DNA of 40,712 nucleotides from a virus: positions 1 to 40,712 of the IMG/VR virus record IMGVR_UViG_3300027734_000134; one strand, given 5' to 3'. The notes under the pieces were generated by a model. That model had not been told where the DNA came from. It did not search any database and saw only the letters and a program-made list of their open reading frames with translations. The position numbers and the translations under genes were made by a program. Below, one piece after another: positions 24,741 to 32,561 of the stretch; the first letter of the stretch is position 1, and each line of letters begins with the position of its first letter.

Positions 24741-25903
24741 AAACAATAACCGAGCAACAATTAAGAAATGTTATTCGTCAAGAATTAAAAAATTATTTAT
24801 TTGAGAAACAAGAAGAAGATAAAGACAAGCAACAAAAATCTAGTGGTGTTTTACGAACAATTAAAACCTCTGGTCCACTTGTTTTGGCATTATTAACAAT
24901 TGCAACTATGTCTGGTCATACTACAAGTATGGCTTTAGGAAATGAAAATGCTGATAAAATTACACTAGAAGATCAACTTAGAGCCGAGGGAATAAACCCA
25001 GAGGAAGCAAATAAAATGATTTCTTTGGGTGGTATGACTCCAGAAGATGCTATTGAATTGCGTGATTTGTTAAAAAAACAAGAAGAAGCAGACAATAATG
25101 TACAAAAAATTCAACAAGCATTAGCAGCCACAAACTATACAGATACAGCTCAAGAAAAACTTGAAACACTTTTAAAACAAGAACAAGCAGCTAGCCGTCA
25201 CTACGGGCAACAAATACAAAGTAAAGATAAGCTTTTAAAAGGATTTTTAAACTCTGGTGCTATAGCTGCAAGTTACTTAATGAATAGCGAAAAACCTATT
25301 AGTGCTGATTTGAAAGTCATGCAACATGATATTTTAAAATATGGACTAGAGCAAGCAGAAGGTATTGCTTTACAAGTAGCACAAAACGATCTTGTAACTT
25401 TCAATTCAGAGCATGTAGGACAAGATTTTTATTATGGTAATTCTGGCATAAGTGATCCAAAAGCTTTATCACTTTCGTGGTTAGCAGCCCACAATGATGA
25501 ATTTGCAAAAGAATTATCTAGAAATCCAGATAAAAAGTATACAGCTATTGAAATTGCTAATATGCTTGATGGTGTAGAAGGGTTTGATGCAAAAATTGAT
25601 AATTATTTTACACCAAACAGTAAAGCTGTAAAATCTGCTGAATCAAGTTTAACTAAGGCAGATGATGTAATTACAGGTCAAGATGCTTTAGAAAACACTA
25701 TGAATTATAAATTAAAAATGAATAAAGTTGAAAGAGAACTTTTACCATCAGAAATTATGGCTATGTCAGAAGAAGATATTCAAAAGCTAAGCCCAGATCT
25801 TCAAAAAGCCGTTAGAGATTTTAGAACCAAAGAAGGTCTAAAAGAAAACAAAGTAAACAAACTAAGACAAAGACTAAATGAATTGAGAGGTGTTTATGTC
25901 TAA
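24737..25903 (+). CDS. candidate internal head protein with capsid-targeting-like leader
   Basis: The GTG at 24737, with GGAG at 24724-24727, gives 388 aa and a 4-bp overlap with the previous gene; TTG 24722 would add five residues. The leader MKTITEQQLRNVIRQELKNYLFE resembles those at 16858 and 23824. A hydrophobic stretch follows (SGPLVLALLTIATMSGHTTSMAL, residues ~41-63), which could be a membrane segment, then long helical regions (residues ~75-170 and 290-388) flanking a folded middle. The C-terminus is basic. A prohead-packaged or ejected protein is a reasonable inference; a membrane protein is the alternative. Confidence 0.58.
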   Translation: MKTITEQQLRNVIRQELKNYLFEKQEEDKDKQQKSSGVLRTIKTSGPLVLALLTIATMSGHTTSMALGNENADKITLEDQLRAEGINPEEANKMISLGGMTPEDAIELRDLLKKQEEADNNVQKIQQALAATNYTDTAQEKLETLLKQEQAASRHYGQQIQSKDKLLKGFLNSGAIAASYLMNSEKPISADLKVMQHDILKYGLEQAEGIALQVAQNDLVTFNSEHVGQDFYYGNSGISDPKALSLSWLAAHNDEFAKELSRNPDKKYTAIEIANMLDGVEGFDAKIDNYFTPNSKAVKSAESSLTKADDVITGQDALENTMNYKLKMNKVERELLPSEIMAMSEEDIQKLSPDLQKAVRDFRTKEGLKENKVNKLRQRLNELRGVYV

Positions 25904-26171
25904 GCAAAATACTCACGTTAATGTGAGAGTTAAAGAAAAGAAAGGCGAACCATTTGAGAGAATGGTCAAAAGATTCTTAAAGAAAGTCAAGAAAGAAAGA
26001 ATCATAGAACAAGTTAAAGAAAGACGCTATTATGAAAAACCATCTGTAACTAAAAGAAAAGAAAAGCTTGCTGGCATTGCTAGATGGAAAAAAGCAGAAG
26101 CTGAGAAAAAACAGAAAGAATTACAGAAAGAGTCTAATTATAATAAACGTTTTGATAAAAGAAAGGAATAA
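25896..26171 (+). CDS. rpsU-like: ribosomal protein bS21 homologue
   Basis: ATG 25896, behind GAGAGG (25885-25890), gives 91 aa; an earlier GTG would add two residues. The sequence follows bS21: VNVRVKEKKGEPFERMVKRF, then KKVKKERIIEQVKERRYYEKP, and a Lys-rich helix (KRKEKLAGIARWKKAEAEKK). The GEPF, RRxYEKP and basic-tail pattern are diagnostic. bS21 sits on the 30S platform near the anti-Shine-Dalgarno region and affects initiation. Viral bS21 genes have been reported in other phages, where replacement of host bS21 is proposed to favour phage mRNAs. It overlaps the preceding gene by 8 bp within a late structural block, so it may be made late. Confidence 0.85.
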   Translation: MSKQNTHVNVRVKEKKGEPFERMVKRFLKKVKKERIIEQVKERRYYEKPSVTKRKEKLAGIARWKKAEAEKKQKELQKESNYNKRFDKRKE

Positions 26172-26175
26172 ATAA

Positions 26176-26610
26176 ATGTCACAGAATTATCCTTATGGTG
26201 TTGGATTACAGAATGTAGGTTCTTATCAAGTATCTGGTATTCCTTACGCTACCTCAAGTATCGCAGCACCATCAAATGCAGGTACTCCAACAGAAATAAC
26301 ATTTTCAGATATAGCGCAAAGAGTGTTTGTTTCTAACATTAACTCTGCATCTGCTTTAAGAGTTGGTTTTTCTTCTAATGGCGTAAAAGGAACAAATTAT
26401 TTTATAATACCTGCCGCATCAAGTTCAGTAGTCTATCCAACACAAGAGTTTAGAGTTAAAGTATCTGCAATTTATTTATTGTCAAACACAACAACTCCAA
26501 CAAGTGCTTCTGTGTTTGCTGAACTTACAAACATTGGTATAAGCCACTTGCAGAATTCTGGCCCTAATGGTGTTGGAAATAATTGGTCTGGTTCTGTAGG
26601 AGTAGGATAA
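26176..26610 (+). CDS. small beta-rich virion-type protein
   Basis: This 144-aa Ser/Ala/Asn-rich protein starts 4 bp after the bS21 stop (GGAATAAATA upstream). Segments such as YPYGVGLQNVGSYQVSGIPY and DIAQRVFVSNINSASALRVGFSSNG look like beta strands of a capsid- or fibre-decoration protein. The C-terminus is Gly/Asn/Ser-rich. There is no membrane segment or enzyme motif. It heads the fibre-type cassette; a head-decoration or fibre-base role is possible. The family name is not known to me. Confidence 0.62.
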   Translation: MSQNYPYGVGLQNVGSYQVSGIPYATSSIAAPSNAGTPTEITFSDIAQRVFVSNINSASALRVGFSSNGVKGTNYFIIPAASSSVVYPTQEFRVKVSAIYLLSNTTTPTSASVFAELTNIGISHLQNSGPNGVGNNWSGSVGVG

Positions 26611-26611
26611 A

Positions 26612-27556
26612 ATGTCAAGATTTGGTTGGGCTTATGTAAACGGTTTGGTAACATCTTCTGTTGCAAGAGGCCCAACTTATGCCATTCAATTTAATTCTGG
26701 TTCAAATATTATAACTGGTAGTTCAAATCTTATTTTTGATTATACAACAAACGAATTAATTGTAACTGGTAATGTTAAAGTAATTGGACAAGTATCTTCT
26801 TCTACTTCTTTATTAACAGCAGGAACAATACAAGCAGGTTCAAACATAACTTCTAACGGAATTATTTCTTCTTCTTTAGGATTTCAAACTAATTCTACCG
26901 TTACTGCTGTAAGCAATATAACTTCAACATCTGGATTAGTATCTGCATCTAGCGGATTATATTCGGGTGATGTTCTTAATGTTGCTGGCGTTTCAAACTT
27001 AAAAAATAATTTAATTGTTACTGGAAATGTAAATATATCTGGTACTTTAGTATCCACTTCTACTATTCAAGCTGCTGGTTTTATTGGCGATGGTCTTAAT
27101 ATTACTGGAATTCAAGGATCAAATGTTTATGGTGTAGGTAATGATTGGACTGTACAATTTAAAAATGGAATTACAGGAGTTTTAACTGGTTCTTCTGCTT
27201 TAACTGTTTCTGCAAGTTCTACTCCTGGTTTATTTCTAACACAATTTAGCAGTTCTGGTGTTGTTCAATCTTCTAAAGTTAGATCAACAAATATATCATT
27301 ATCTGATGGAGATTATTACTTATTTTTATCTTCGTCTAGCCCATTAACTGCAACATTAGGCACAGCATTTACTGGTAGAGAAGTTATTTTGTCAAATTAT
27401 GGAACAGCAGAGCTATTGATAACTGGTAGTACTGGAGTAGTTGGCTTTATAACAACTGCTGGAAGTAATGTGCAAAGTGTAATTATAGGTGGTGCTGGCG
27501 CAAGAACACTTAAATTTGTTTATTTATCTAATAATGGAAGATGGATGGCAGTTTAG
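26612..27556 (+). CDS. modular fibre-type protein
   Basis: This 314-aa protein is built from beta-rich modules typical of phage fibres. Residues ~19-50 (RGPTYAIQFNSGSNIITGSSNLIFDYT) match a module in the 191-aa protein at 28535, and a related copy (DWTVQFKNGITGVLTGSSALTVSAS) follows near residue 180. FIGDGLNITGI resembles the fibre repeat FVGDGSLLTNV. The C-terminal ~90 residues (ATLGTAFTGREVILSNYGTAELLITG to NNGRWMAV) fit the C-terminal module shared across this cassette. It is probably a trimeric appendage protein for host contact. It starts 2 bp after the previous stop. Confidence 0.72.
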   Translation: MSRFGWAYVNGLVTSSVARGPTYAIQFNSGSNIITGSSNLIFDYTTNELIVTGNVKVIGQVSSSTSLLTAGTIQAGSNITSNGIISSSLGFQTNSTVTAVSNITSTSGLVSASSGLYSGDVLNVAGVSNLKNNLIVTGNVNISGTLVSTSTIQAAGFIGDGLNITGIQGSNVYGVGNDWTVQFKNGITGVLTGSSALTVSASSTPGLFLTQFSSSGVVQSSKVRSTNISLSDGDYYLFLSSSSPLTATLGTAFTGREVILSNYGTAELLITGSTGVVGFITTAGSNVQSVIIGGAGARTLKFVYLSNNGRWMAV

Positions 27557-27559
27557 TAA

Positions 27560-27574
27560 TTAATACTACTTATA
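27560..27574 (+). promoter_or_regulatory. candidate late promoter, identical 15-mer to 10750-10764
   Basis: TTAATACTACTTATA is identical to the element in the hairpin loop before the homing endonuclease gene. It ends 4 bp before the ATG at 27579, with no Shine-Dalgarno between, so a transcript from here would be almost leaderless. Function inferred. Confidence 0.4.
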
Positions 27575-27578
27575 GTTA

Positions 27579-28526
27579 ATGGCACGCCAAAAAAAATCAG
27601 ATACTGCTTGGAACCAACCAGCAACTCCTCCACCACCTTTATTTACTGGTGAAAAAGAACGCAACCTTGTTAAACAAGTCAATGACGAACTTATTGAGAG
27701 AGTCATTGGTCAACAGGTTGCGTACTTTGCTGTTGATATTGATCGATCAAACTTTCATCCTCTTTATGGAGAGGCAATACAAAAAACATTTCTTCCTCCA
27801 ATAAGAGTACACGCTTTGATAAAGTGGGAAGGTCAAACACAATCATTTACACAAAATGTTGGTATAGATAAAGCAACATCAATAGAAATTCACTTTCACA
27901 AAAAACGTTTAACAGAAGATCAAGATCTTTATGTTCGTGAAGGAGACTTTGTTTTATATGGTGATCGTTATTATGAAATTGTAAAGCTTGATGAACCAAA
28001 AAGATTATTTGGACAAATAGAAAATAAATTTGAAGTTGTTGCAAAATGTTTAAGAGCAAGAGAAGGAATGTTTAATCCTCAATTTGTTGCTAATACAATA
28101 CCAACCACCAGAATTACAACATCAACTTCAACTGGTTCTGCTTCAACTTATTCAAACCCATCTACCGTAACTGTGGGTGGACTTGTAACAAATACACTTA
28201 ATGTAAGTTCAACCTCTACATTTAATGGTGCTATGATATATAAATCTGTTTTAGTATCTGGTACTTATACAATACTTTCTACTGACTATTTAGTGGGAGT
28301 AAATACAAATTCCTCAACTGCTTCAATTATTCTCCCTTCAGTTTCAACAACTACAGCAGGAAGAACAATAATTATAAAAGATGAAACTGGAAATGGTTAT
28401 ACAAATCCTATACACATATCTGCATCATCTGGAGAAACAATAGACGGACTATCTGTATTTACTATGGACTCAGATAATGGTGCAGTAACCTTATATTGTA
28501 CTTCAACTGGTTGGCATGTAACATAG
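27579..28526 (+). CDS. 14: neck protein (T4 gp14-like) with added fibre-type C-terminal domain
   Basis: Residues ~20-165 of this 315-aa protein follow the T4 gp14 pattern: VAYFAVDIDRSNFHPLYGEAI, FLPPIRVHALIKWEG, a strand pair around GIDKATSIEIHFHKKRL, then REGDFVLYGDRYYEIVKLDEP and FGQIENKFEVVAKC. gp14 helps close the filled head and connect the tail. After a Ser/Thr-rich linker (~175-200), residues ~200-315 form a beta-rich module (TASIILPSVSTTTAGRTIIIKDE, GETIDGLSVFTM, WHVT) shared with neighbouring fibre-type proteins and absent from T4 gp14 (256 aa). The gene lies in the fibre cassette, away from gp13. Confidence 0.68.
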   Translation: MARQKKSDTAWNQPATPPPPLFTGEKERNLVKQVNDELIERVIGQQVAYFAVDIDRSNFHPLYGEAIQKTFLPPIRVHALIKWEGQTQSFTQNVGIDKATSIEIHFHKKRLTEDQDLYVREGDFVLYGDRYYEIVKLDEPKRLFGQIENKFEVVAKCLRAREGMFNPQFVANTIPTTRITTSTSTGSASTYSNPSTVTVGGLVTNTLNVSSTSTFNGAMIYKSVLVSGTYTILSTDYLVGVNTNSSTASIILPSVSTTTAGRTIIIKDETGNGYTNPIHISASSGETIDGLSVFTMDSDNGAVTLYCTSTGWHVT

Positions 28527-28534
28527 GATTTTAA

Positions 28535-29110
28535 ATGGCTTATAAAGTTATTAAAGGCAAAAATAGAATATCTGGTAGTCAGACTTTTCTTAATGATATT
28601 TCTGGTTCTATTATATCTGCTTCTTATTTTGTTGGTGATGGTTCTCTTTTAACAAACGTAACTGGTGCTGCTTCAACAGGATCAGCAACAGGCCGAGGTC
28701 CAGAAAAATCTGTACAATTTAAATCTGGCTCTTCTGGTCAAATAAGCGGCTCCTCAGATCTTTTATTTGATTATACGATACCAAAGTTTACAGTTAATTC
28801 TGGTTTTGTTGCAAAAAGAACGAGTACATCCACTAATCTAACGATAAGTCCAGCACACCATATAATTGGTGTTGATACTTCTGCTGCAACCGCTAGCATC
28901 ACTCTTACATTACCAAATGCTTCTACTCTTTCTGATGGTCAAGTATTTGTTATAAAAGATGAAGGCGGAATGGCAGATACATATAATATTCTAGTTAGCT
29001 GCTCAATAAACGGACAAACTGTTGATGGAGAACAAACAGTATTAATAGAATCACCATACTCAGCAATTAATCTGTATTCAAATGGAAATAATAAATACTT
29101 TATTTATTAG
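28535..29110 (+). CDS. short fibre-type protein
   Basis: This 191-aa protein is entirely fibre-like modules: GSIISASYFVGDGSLLTNVTG (residues ~25-45), RGPEKSVQFKSGSSG plus SGSSDLLFDYT (~55-85), and a C-terminal module (ASITLTLPNAS, GQVFVIKDEGG, QTVDGEQTVLIESPYSAINLYS) closely resembling the end of the gp14-like protein and of the 443-aa protein. It probably forms a short trimeric appendage. It starts 8 bp after the previous stop and is followed by an intergenic region with a promoter-like element and a terminator. Confidence 0.72.
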   Translation: MAYKVIKGKNRISGSQTFLNDISGSIISASYFVGDGSLLTNVTGAASTGSATGRGPEKSVQFKSGSSGQISGSSDLLFDYTIPKFTVNSGFVAKRTSTSTNLTISPAHHIIGVDTSAATASITLTLPNASTLSDGQVFVIKDEGGMADTYNILVSCSINGQTVDGEQTVLIESPYSAINLYSNGNNKYFIY

Positions 29111-29129
29111 TTGAATTGGGTGTTAACAC

Positions 29130-29138
29130 ACTATTTAT
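29130..29138 (+). promoter_or_regulatory. candidate late promoter element
   Basis: ACTATTTAT lies in the loop of an imperfect inverted repeat, GTGTTAAC (29120-29127) with GTCAACAC (29143-29150). It is 66 bp upstream of the ATG at 29205, but a terminator lies between, so it may not serve that gene. Confidence 0.3.
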
Positions 29139-29146
29139 TATTGTCA

Positions 29147-29186
29147 ACACATAGCCATATAAATTTTATGCTATGTGTCTTTTTTT
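29147..29186 (+). terminator. intrinsic terminator
   Basis: A 9-bp stem, ACACATAGC (29147-29155) with GCTATGTGT (29170-29178), encloses a 14-base AT-rich loop and is followed by a 7-T run (29180-29186). It ends the preceding fibre operon. Confidence 0.8.
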
Positions 29187-29204
29187 ATAAGGAGACAAAA
29201 TAAT

Positions 29205-30536
29205 ATGGCATATAAATTTCAGAGAGGAGCAGCAACAGCTTCTGGCTCTTTTACAGCAGAAAATGGTTTAACATCTAATAACGCTCTTTCAGTTACCGTT
29301 GGTACATCTACACTACAAGCAGTTACAGCAACAACAATTTCTGGTTCTGGCACTTTACAAGCTGGTGGCTTAGCAACTCTTAATGGTGGTGTAAACTCAA
29401 CCAACATTTCTGGTTCTGGCACTTTACAAGCTGGTGGTTCTGCAACAATCGGAAACGGTCTTACAGTTACATTTGGTGGAGCAATTATAACAGGCTCAGT
29501 AGCTGTTAACGGTAGTATTACTTCTACAGGCAATATGTCCGTAACTGCTGGTGTAGTATCTGCATCAAACGCTGTACAAACTGCTGGTAACGTGGTTGCT
29601 CTTAATGGTGCCGTTCGTGGTCAAACAGTTTCTGCATCTGTAGGTGCAGAGCTTAATGCTGCCGTTGTAACAACAATAACAGGTTCTGGTTTAGCACAAT
29701 TTCAATCTTTAACTGTTAATGGTGCAGCAACATTATCAAGTGCAGCAATTACTGGTGGTACAATTAATGGTACTACAATCGGTGCAACAACCCCATCTTC
29801 AGTTAAAGCAACAACTTTAAGTGCTTCTAGTAATCTTGATGTTGTTGGTAATGCTACTGTTTCTGGTATAACAACACTCAATAGTGCTCTCACAGTATCT
29901 GCTGGTGGTGTTACAGTATCTGCTGGTGGATTGTCAGTTAATTCTGGTGATTCATCTGTACAAAAACTTACAGTTAATGGTGACTTGATCGTACTTGGTA
30001 CAACAATCTCCGCTTCAGTTTCCAATCTTGTAATTGAAGATAAACAAATAGTTCTTGCTGATGGTGCTGGTTCTGCTGCCGCCGCTGCTGGTGCTGGTTT
30101 CTTCGTAAGTGGTGCAAACGTAGAATGGACATACAAACAAAATGGCGAAGGTACAGCAGCAGCATCTGGTGACATATTTGTAGCATCTGGTTCTTCTGGT
30201 TTAATTGACATTCAAGCTGCTAATTTCTATGGTACACTTGTTGGTACAATGGCTTCACCTGTTACTTTGATAGCAGATGCTGGTACTTTGGCTACTGGTA
30301 TCAATTACTTTGCAGATGTTGCAGGTGCCTCATCAGTTAATTTACCAGCCGCACCTTCGGTTGGTGATTCAATAAGAGTCAAGGCTCCATCAAATTGTAA
30401 TAGTACAACTAACACTATTACAATCAATAGACAAGGTTCACATCTAATAGATGGTGAAACCTTCATTGTTCTTGAATCACCATTTGCTGCTGTTGAGTGT
30501 GTTTATGTAGCAACAAACCTATGGAGAATCTTCTAA
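29205..30536 (+). CDS. fibre-type protein with Ser/Gly/Thr/Ala repeats
   Basis: ATG 29205 follows AAGGAG (29189-29194) and gives 443 aa; a GTG at 29175 lies inside the terminator stem and is unlikely. Almost the whole protein is repeats of hydrophobic-Ser-Gly-Thr strands (SGSGTLQAGG twice, then VSAGGVTVSAGGLSV), typical of a trimeric beta-helix fibre. The C-terminal ~80 residues (NLPAAPSVGDSIRVKAPSN, HLIDGETFIVLESPFAAVE, LWRIF) are the module shared with the gp14-like and 191-aa proteins. It probably contacts the host or caps an appendage. Strong codon bias and high Ala/Gly content set it apart from its AT-rich neighbours. Confidence 0.75.
   Translation: MAYKFQRGAATASGSFTAENGLTSNNALSVTVGTSTLQAVTATTISGSGTLQAGGLATLNGGVNSTNISGSGTLQAGGSATIGNGLTVTFGGAIITGSVAVNGSITSTGNMSVTAGVVSASNAVQTAGNVVALNGAVRGQTVSASVGAELNAAVVTTITGSGLAQFQSLTVNGAATLSSAAITGGTINGTTIGATTPSSVKATTLSASSNLDVVGNATVSGITTLNSALTVSAGGVTVSAGGLSVNSGDSSVQKLTVNGDLIVLGTTISASVSNLVIEDKQIVLADGAGSAAAAAGAGFFVSGANVEWTYKQNGEGTAAASGDIFVASGSSGLIDIQAANFYGTLVGTMASPVTLIADAGTLATGINYFADVAGASSVNLPAAPSVGDSIRVKAPSNCNSTTNTITINRQGSHLIDGETFIVLESPFAAVECVYVATNLWRIF
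29337..29437 (+). repeat. 32-bp direct repeat in fibre gene
   Basis: The 32 bp at 29337-29368 recur exactly at 29406-29437, an in-frame spacing of 69 bp (23 codons), coding ISGSGTLQAGG. A 17-bp tandem copy also occurs at 29892-29908 and 29913-29929 (spacing 21 bp). These are coding repeats, not CRISPR. Confidence 0.85.
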
Positions 30537-30574
30537 TCTAAAATTATATTCTGGTTTTATATTAGAATTATTTT

Positions 30575-30606
30575 GGAAGGCATCAGAAATGGTGCCTTCC
30601 TTTTTT
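30575..30606 (+). terminator. strong intrinsic terminator
   Basis: The stem GGAAGGCA (30575-30582) pairs with TGCCTTCC (30593-30600), and the next six bases are T. It closes the 443-aa fibre gene. The rest of the 105-bp gap holds an AT-rich leader with GGAG before the next ATG. Confidence 0.85.
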
Positions 30607-30641
30607 ATTTTTAAGTCTAATTATTTGGAGAGAAATTAAAT

Positions 30642-31922
30642 ATGGCATTTGGATACAATAGAACAACAGGTAGCGCAACTCAAGTAATTGGAGACTTGGT
30701 AGCAGGGTCAGATCCACAAAGAGACACTAAAATTGATTTTGAAAATGATACTATAAATTTTGTAGTTAGTGGTGCTACTATTTTTTCTGCTAGACCATCT
30801 ATTTTTGAAGTAACATCTGATATTACATCATCTGGTGATTTGTTGTTAAATGGTGGTGATTTATTATCAACAGCAGCAACATTTAATTTATTAACATCAG
30901 CTAGCACTACAACTTTAAATGTTGGTTCTACTGGTGGTACTTTTACATTAAACCTTGGAAGAACAACAAACGTTTCTACAACAAACATAGCAGCAGGAAC
31001 TAATACTGCTGGTGGTGCTACAAAAACTATAAACATAGGCACTAATACAGGACCAGCGGCTACTTGTACAGTTAATATAGGATCTTCTGGTAGTTTGGGT
31101 ATTACTACGTTAAATAATGATGTTGCATTAAGAACAGGAAATTTAATTGGTGCTCCTGGCACTGGTGCTAACGTAATGAGTTTAATATCAAGCGGTAATA
31201 TAGTTGCAAGACTTGACGTTAATAATGATTCAGCAGGACATAAATTTATTGTTCAAGATTATCTATCAACCGAAAGATTTTCTGCTGGAGAAGATGGAAA
31301 CATACTTATTGTTCCTTCATCCTCTGGAACAGGACAAGCAATCTTGGTATCTGGTTCTAATACAGTTGGTGGTTCTACCTACATAGATTTCTTAAGAGCA
31401 ACAAATACTTCTGCTGGTGCCGTAACTCCAACAAAAACATTTAGATTAACTAATTCTGGTACATTTGAAATTGTAAATAGTACATATTCATCAACTATCT
31501 ATACACTAGATGATGCAGGAAATGTTGTTATTGGTGGTGGTTTAAATGCTACAACCTCAACAGTTCTTGGAAAGATTTCAGAAAGAATAACTATGTCCTC
31601 TGCTGGAAATGGTTCTGTTACTTTTGATACTACTAACAATTCTATTTTTTATAACAATGGTCCAACTGCAAATATTACTGCAAACTTTACAAATGTTTCA
31701 ACAACTGCTGACAGAGCAATATCTGTCACAGTTATTTTATCACAAAGCGCAACAGCAAGAATCGTAAATGCTGTTCAAATCAACAGCATATCAAATACAA
31801 TAAATTGGGCAAACGGTGTAATTCCAACAGGAAATGCAAACAAACACGACATATTTGGTTTCTCACTTATACGTTCTGGGAGCACTTGGGTTACTTTGGG
31901 ACAAATGAGTACATACGGATAA
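30642..31922 (+). CDS. fibre-type virion protein
   Basis: This 426-aa protein starts behind TTGGAGAG. After an N-terminal ~70 residues (RDTKIDFENDTINFVVSG, then a phage-fibre-like SSGDLLLNGG), it carries repeats ending in -NVGSTGG, -NLGRTT, -NIAAGTN, -NIGTNTG, -NIGSSGS at regular ~20-residue spacing (residues ~80-175). These are typical beta-solenoid fibre repeats. The C-terminal half is less repetitive and ends with WANGVIPTGNANKHDIFGFSLIRSGSTWVTLG, a domain found at the end of many phage fibre proteins. It is probably a second appendage subunit. The next gene begins 4 bp later. Confidence 0.72.
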   Translation: MAFGYNRTTGSATQVIGDLVAGSDPQRDTKIDFENDTINFVVSGATIFSARPSIFEVTSDITSSGDLLLNGGDLLSTAATFNLLTSASTTTLNVGSTGGTFTLNLGRTTNVSTTNIAAGTNTAGGATKTINIGTNTGPAATCTVNIGSSGSLGITTLNNDVALRTGNLIGAPGTGANVMSLISSGNIVARLDVNNDSAGHKFIVQDYLSTERFSAGEDGNILIVPSSSGTGQAILVSGSNTVGGSTYIDFLRATNTSAGAVTPTKTFRLTNSGTFEIVNSTYSSTIYTLDDAGNVVIGGGLNATTSTVLGKISERITMSSAGNGSVTFDTTNNSIFYNNGPTANITANFTNVSTTADRAISVTVILSQSATARIVNAVQINSISNTINWANGVIPTGNANKHDIFGFSLIRSGSTWVTLGQMSTYG

Positions 31923-31926
31923 AACT

Positions 31927-32460
31927 ATGATTAGTAGAATTTCAGCTTTTGCAGGACCACTATCTTATAAGCCAGCAACTACTTTATCTGCTGGTTTATA
32001 TAGAACAACTTTTTCTGGTTATTTTAATGATGTTCCTTCTTGGTTTGCTACAGCAACTTCAACTGCAACATTAGTTCAAACAACAATAATTGAGGAATCA
32101 AGTGCAGATAATGGTGAAAACTTTAGTATGCAATGGTTAGGGTATTTTGTTCCTACGACTACTGAAACATATACATTTTTTTTAAGTTCTGATGATGCAT
32201 CTTTTATGTGGATTGGAGCTAATGCGGTTTCTGGTTTTACAACAGCAAATGCAACAGTTAATAATGCTGGACTTCATGGTAACGTTGAGCAATCTGGTAC
32301 AGCTTCACTTGCTGCTAATGTTGCTTATCCAATAAGAATTCAATTTGGTGAACTTAGCGGTGGCGATGTACTCTCTTTTAACCATTCTACTGCCACAATC
32401 ACCAAGACCACTAATGTTACTGGTAAAGTTTTTTATAATTTAGTAACTAAAGGGTTTTAA
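31927..32460 (+). CDS. PA14/GLEYA-like carbohydrate-binding protein
   Basis: Residues ~50-155 of this 177-aa protein follow the PA14/GLEYA beta-barrel pattern: FSMQWLGYFVPTTTETYTFFLSSDDASFMWIG, then ANATVNNAGLHG, and the closing strand YPIRIQFGELSGGDVLSF. This fold binds sugars in adhesins, and the consecutive Asp-Asp (in SSDDAS) is the usual ligand/calcium contact. In a phage it would suit receptor or glycan recognition at a fibre tip. It is the last gene of the fibre cassette and lies 4 bp after a fibre gene, which supports joint function. The assignment is by pattern and not tested. Confidence 0.65.
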   Translation: MISRISAFAGPLSYKPATTLSAGLYRTTFSGYFNDVPSWFATATSTATLVQTTIIEESSADNGENFSMQWLGYFVPTTTETYTFFLSSDDASFMWIGANAVSGFTTANATVNNAGLHGNVEQSGTASLAANVAYPIRIQFGELSGGDVLSFNHSTATITKTTNVTGKVFYNLVTKGF

Positions 32461-32514
32461 TTATGCCCAAGTTTTTATTTTATATAACAACATTTGGTTA
32501 TTTATAAAAATACT

Positions 32515-32524
32515 TACTATTTAT
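32515..32524 (+). promoter_or_regulatory. candidate late promoter element
   Basis: TACTATTTAT (from 32515) lies in a 101-bp gap, 37 bp before the scaffold ATG. A related second copy, CTATTATTTATT, starts at 32534. A TATAAAAATA-like stretch sits just upstream. Nothing else is seen in the gap. Confidence 0.38.
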
Positions 32525-32561
32525 CTTTGACTACTATTATTTATTATTGGAGAACGATTTA

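Noticed and set aside
29175-29204. GTG start for the 443-aa fibre gene at 29175
   Set aside because: It lies inside the terminator stem; ATG 29205 has AAGGAG at proper spacing.
29337-29437. Possible CRISPR-like repeat
   Set aside because: Only two copies, in frame and coding for fibre repeats; no spacer array or Cas genes.
29219-30211. Long antisense open frames over the fibre gene
   Set aside because: They mirror the repeated Ala/Gly/Thr codons of the + strand gene, with no ribosome-binding site and Val/Pro/Ala-rich products.
30531-30567. TTCTAAT / ATTAGAA inverted repeat across a stop codon
   Set aside because: Short, AT-only and with a 23-base loop; the terminator at 30575 is a far better signal.
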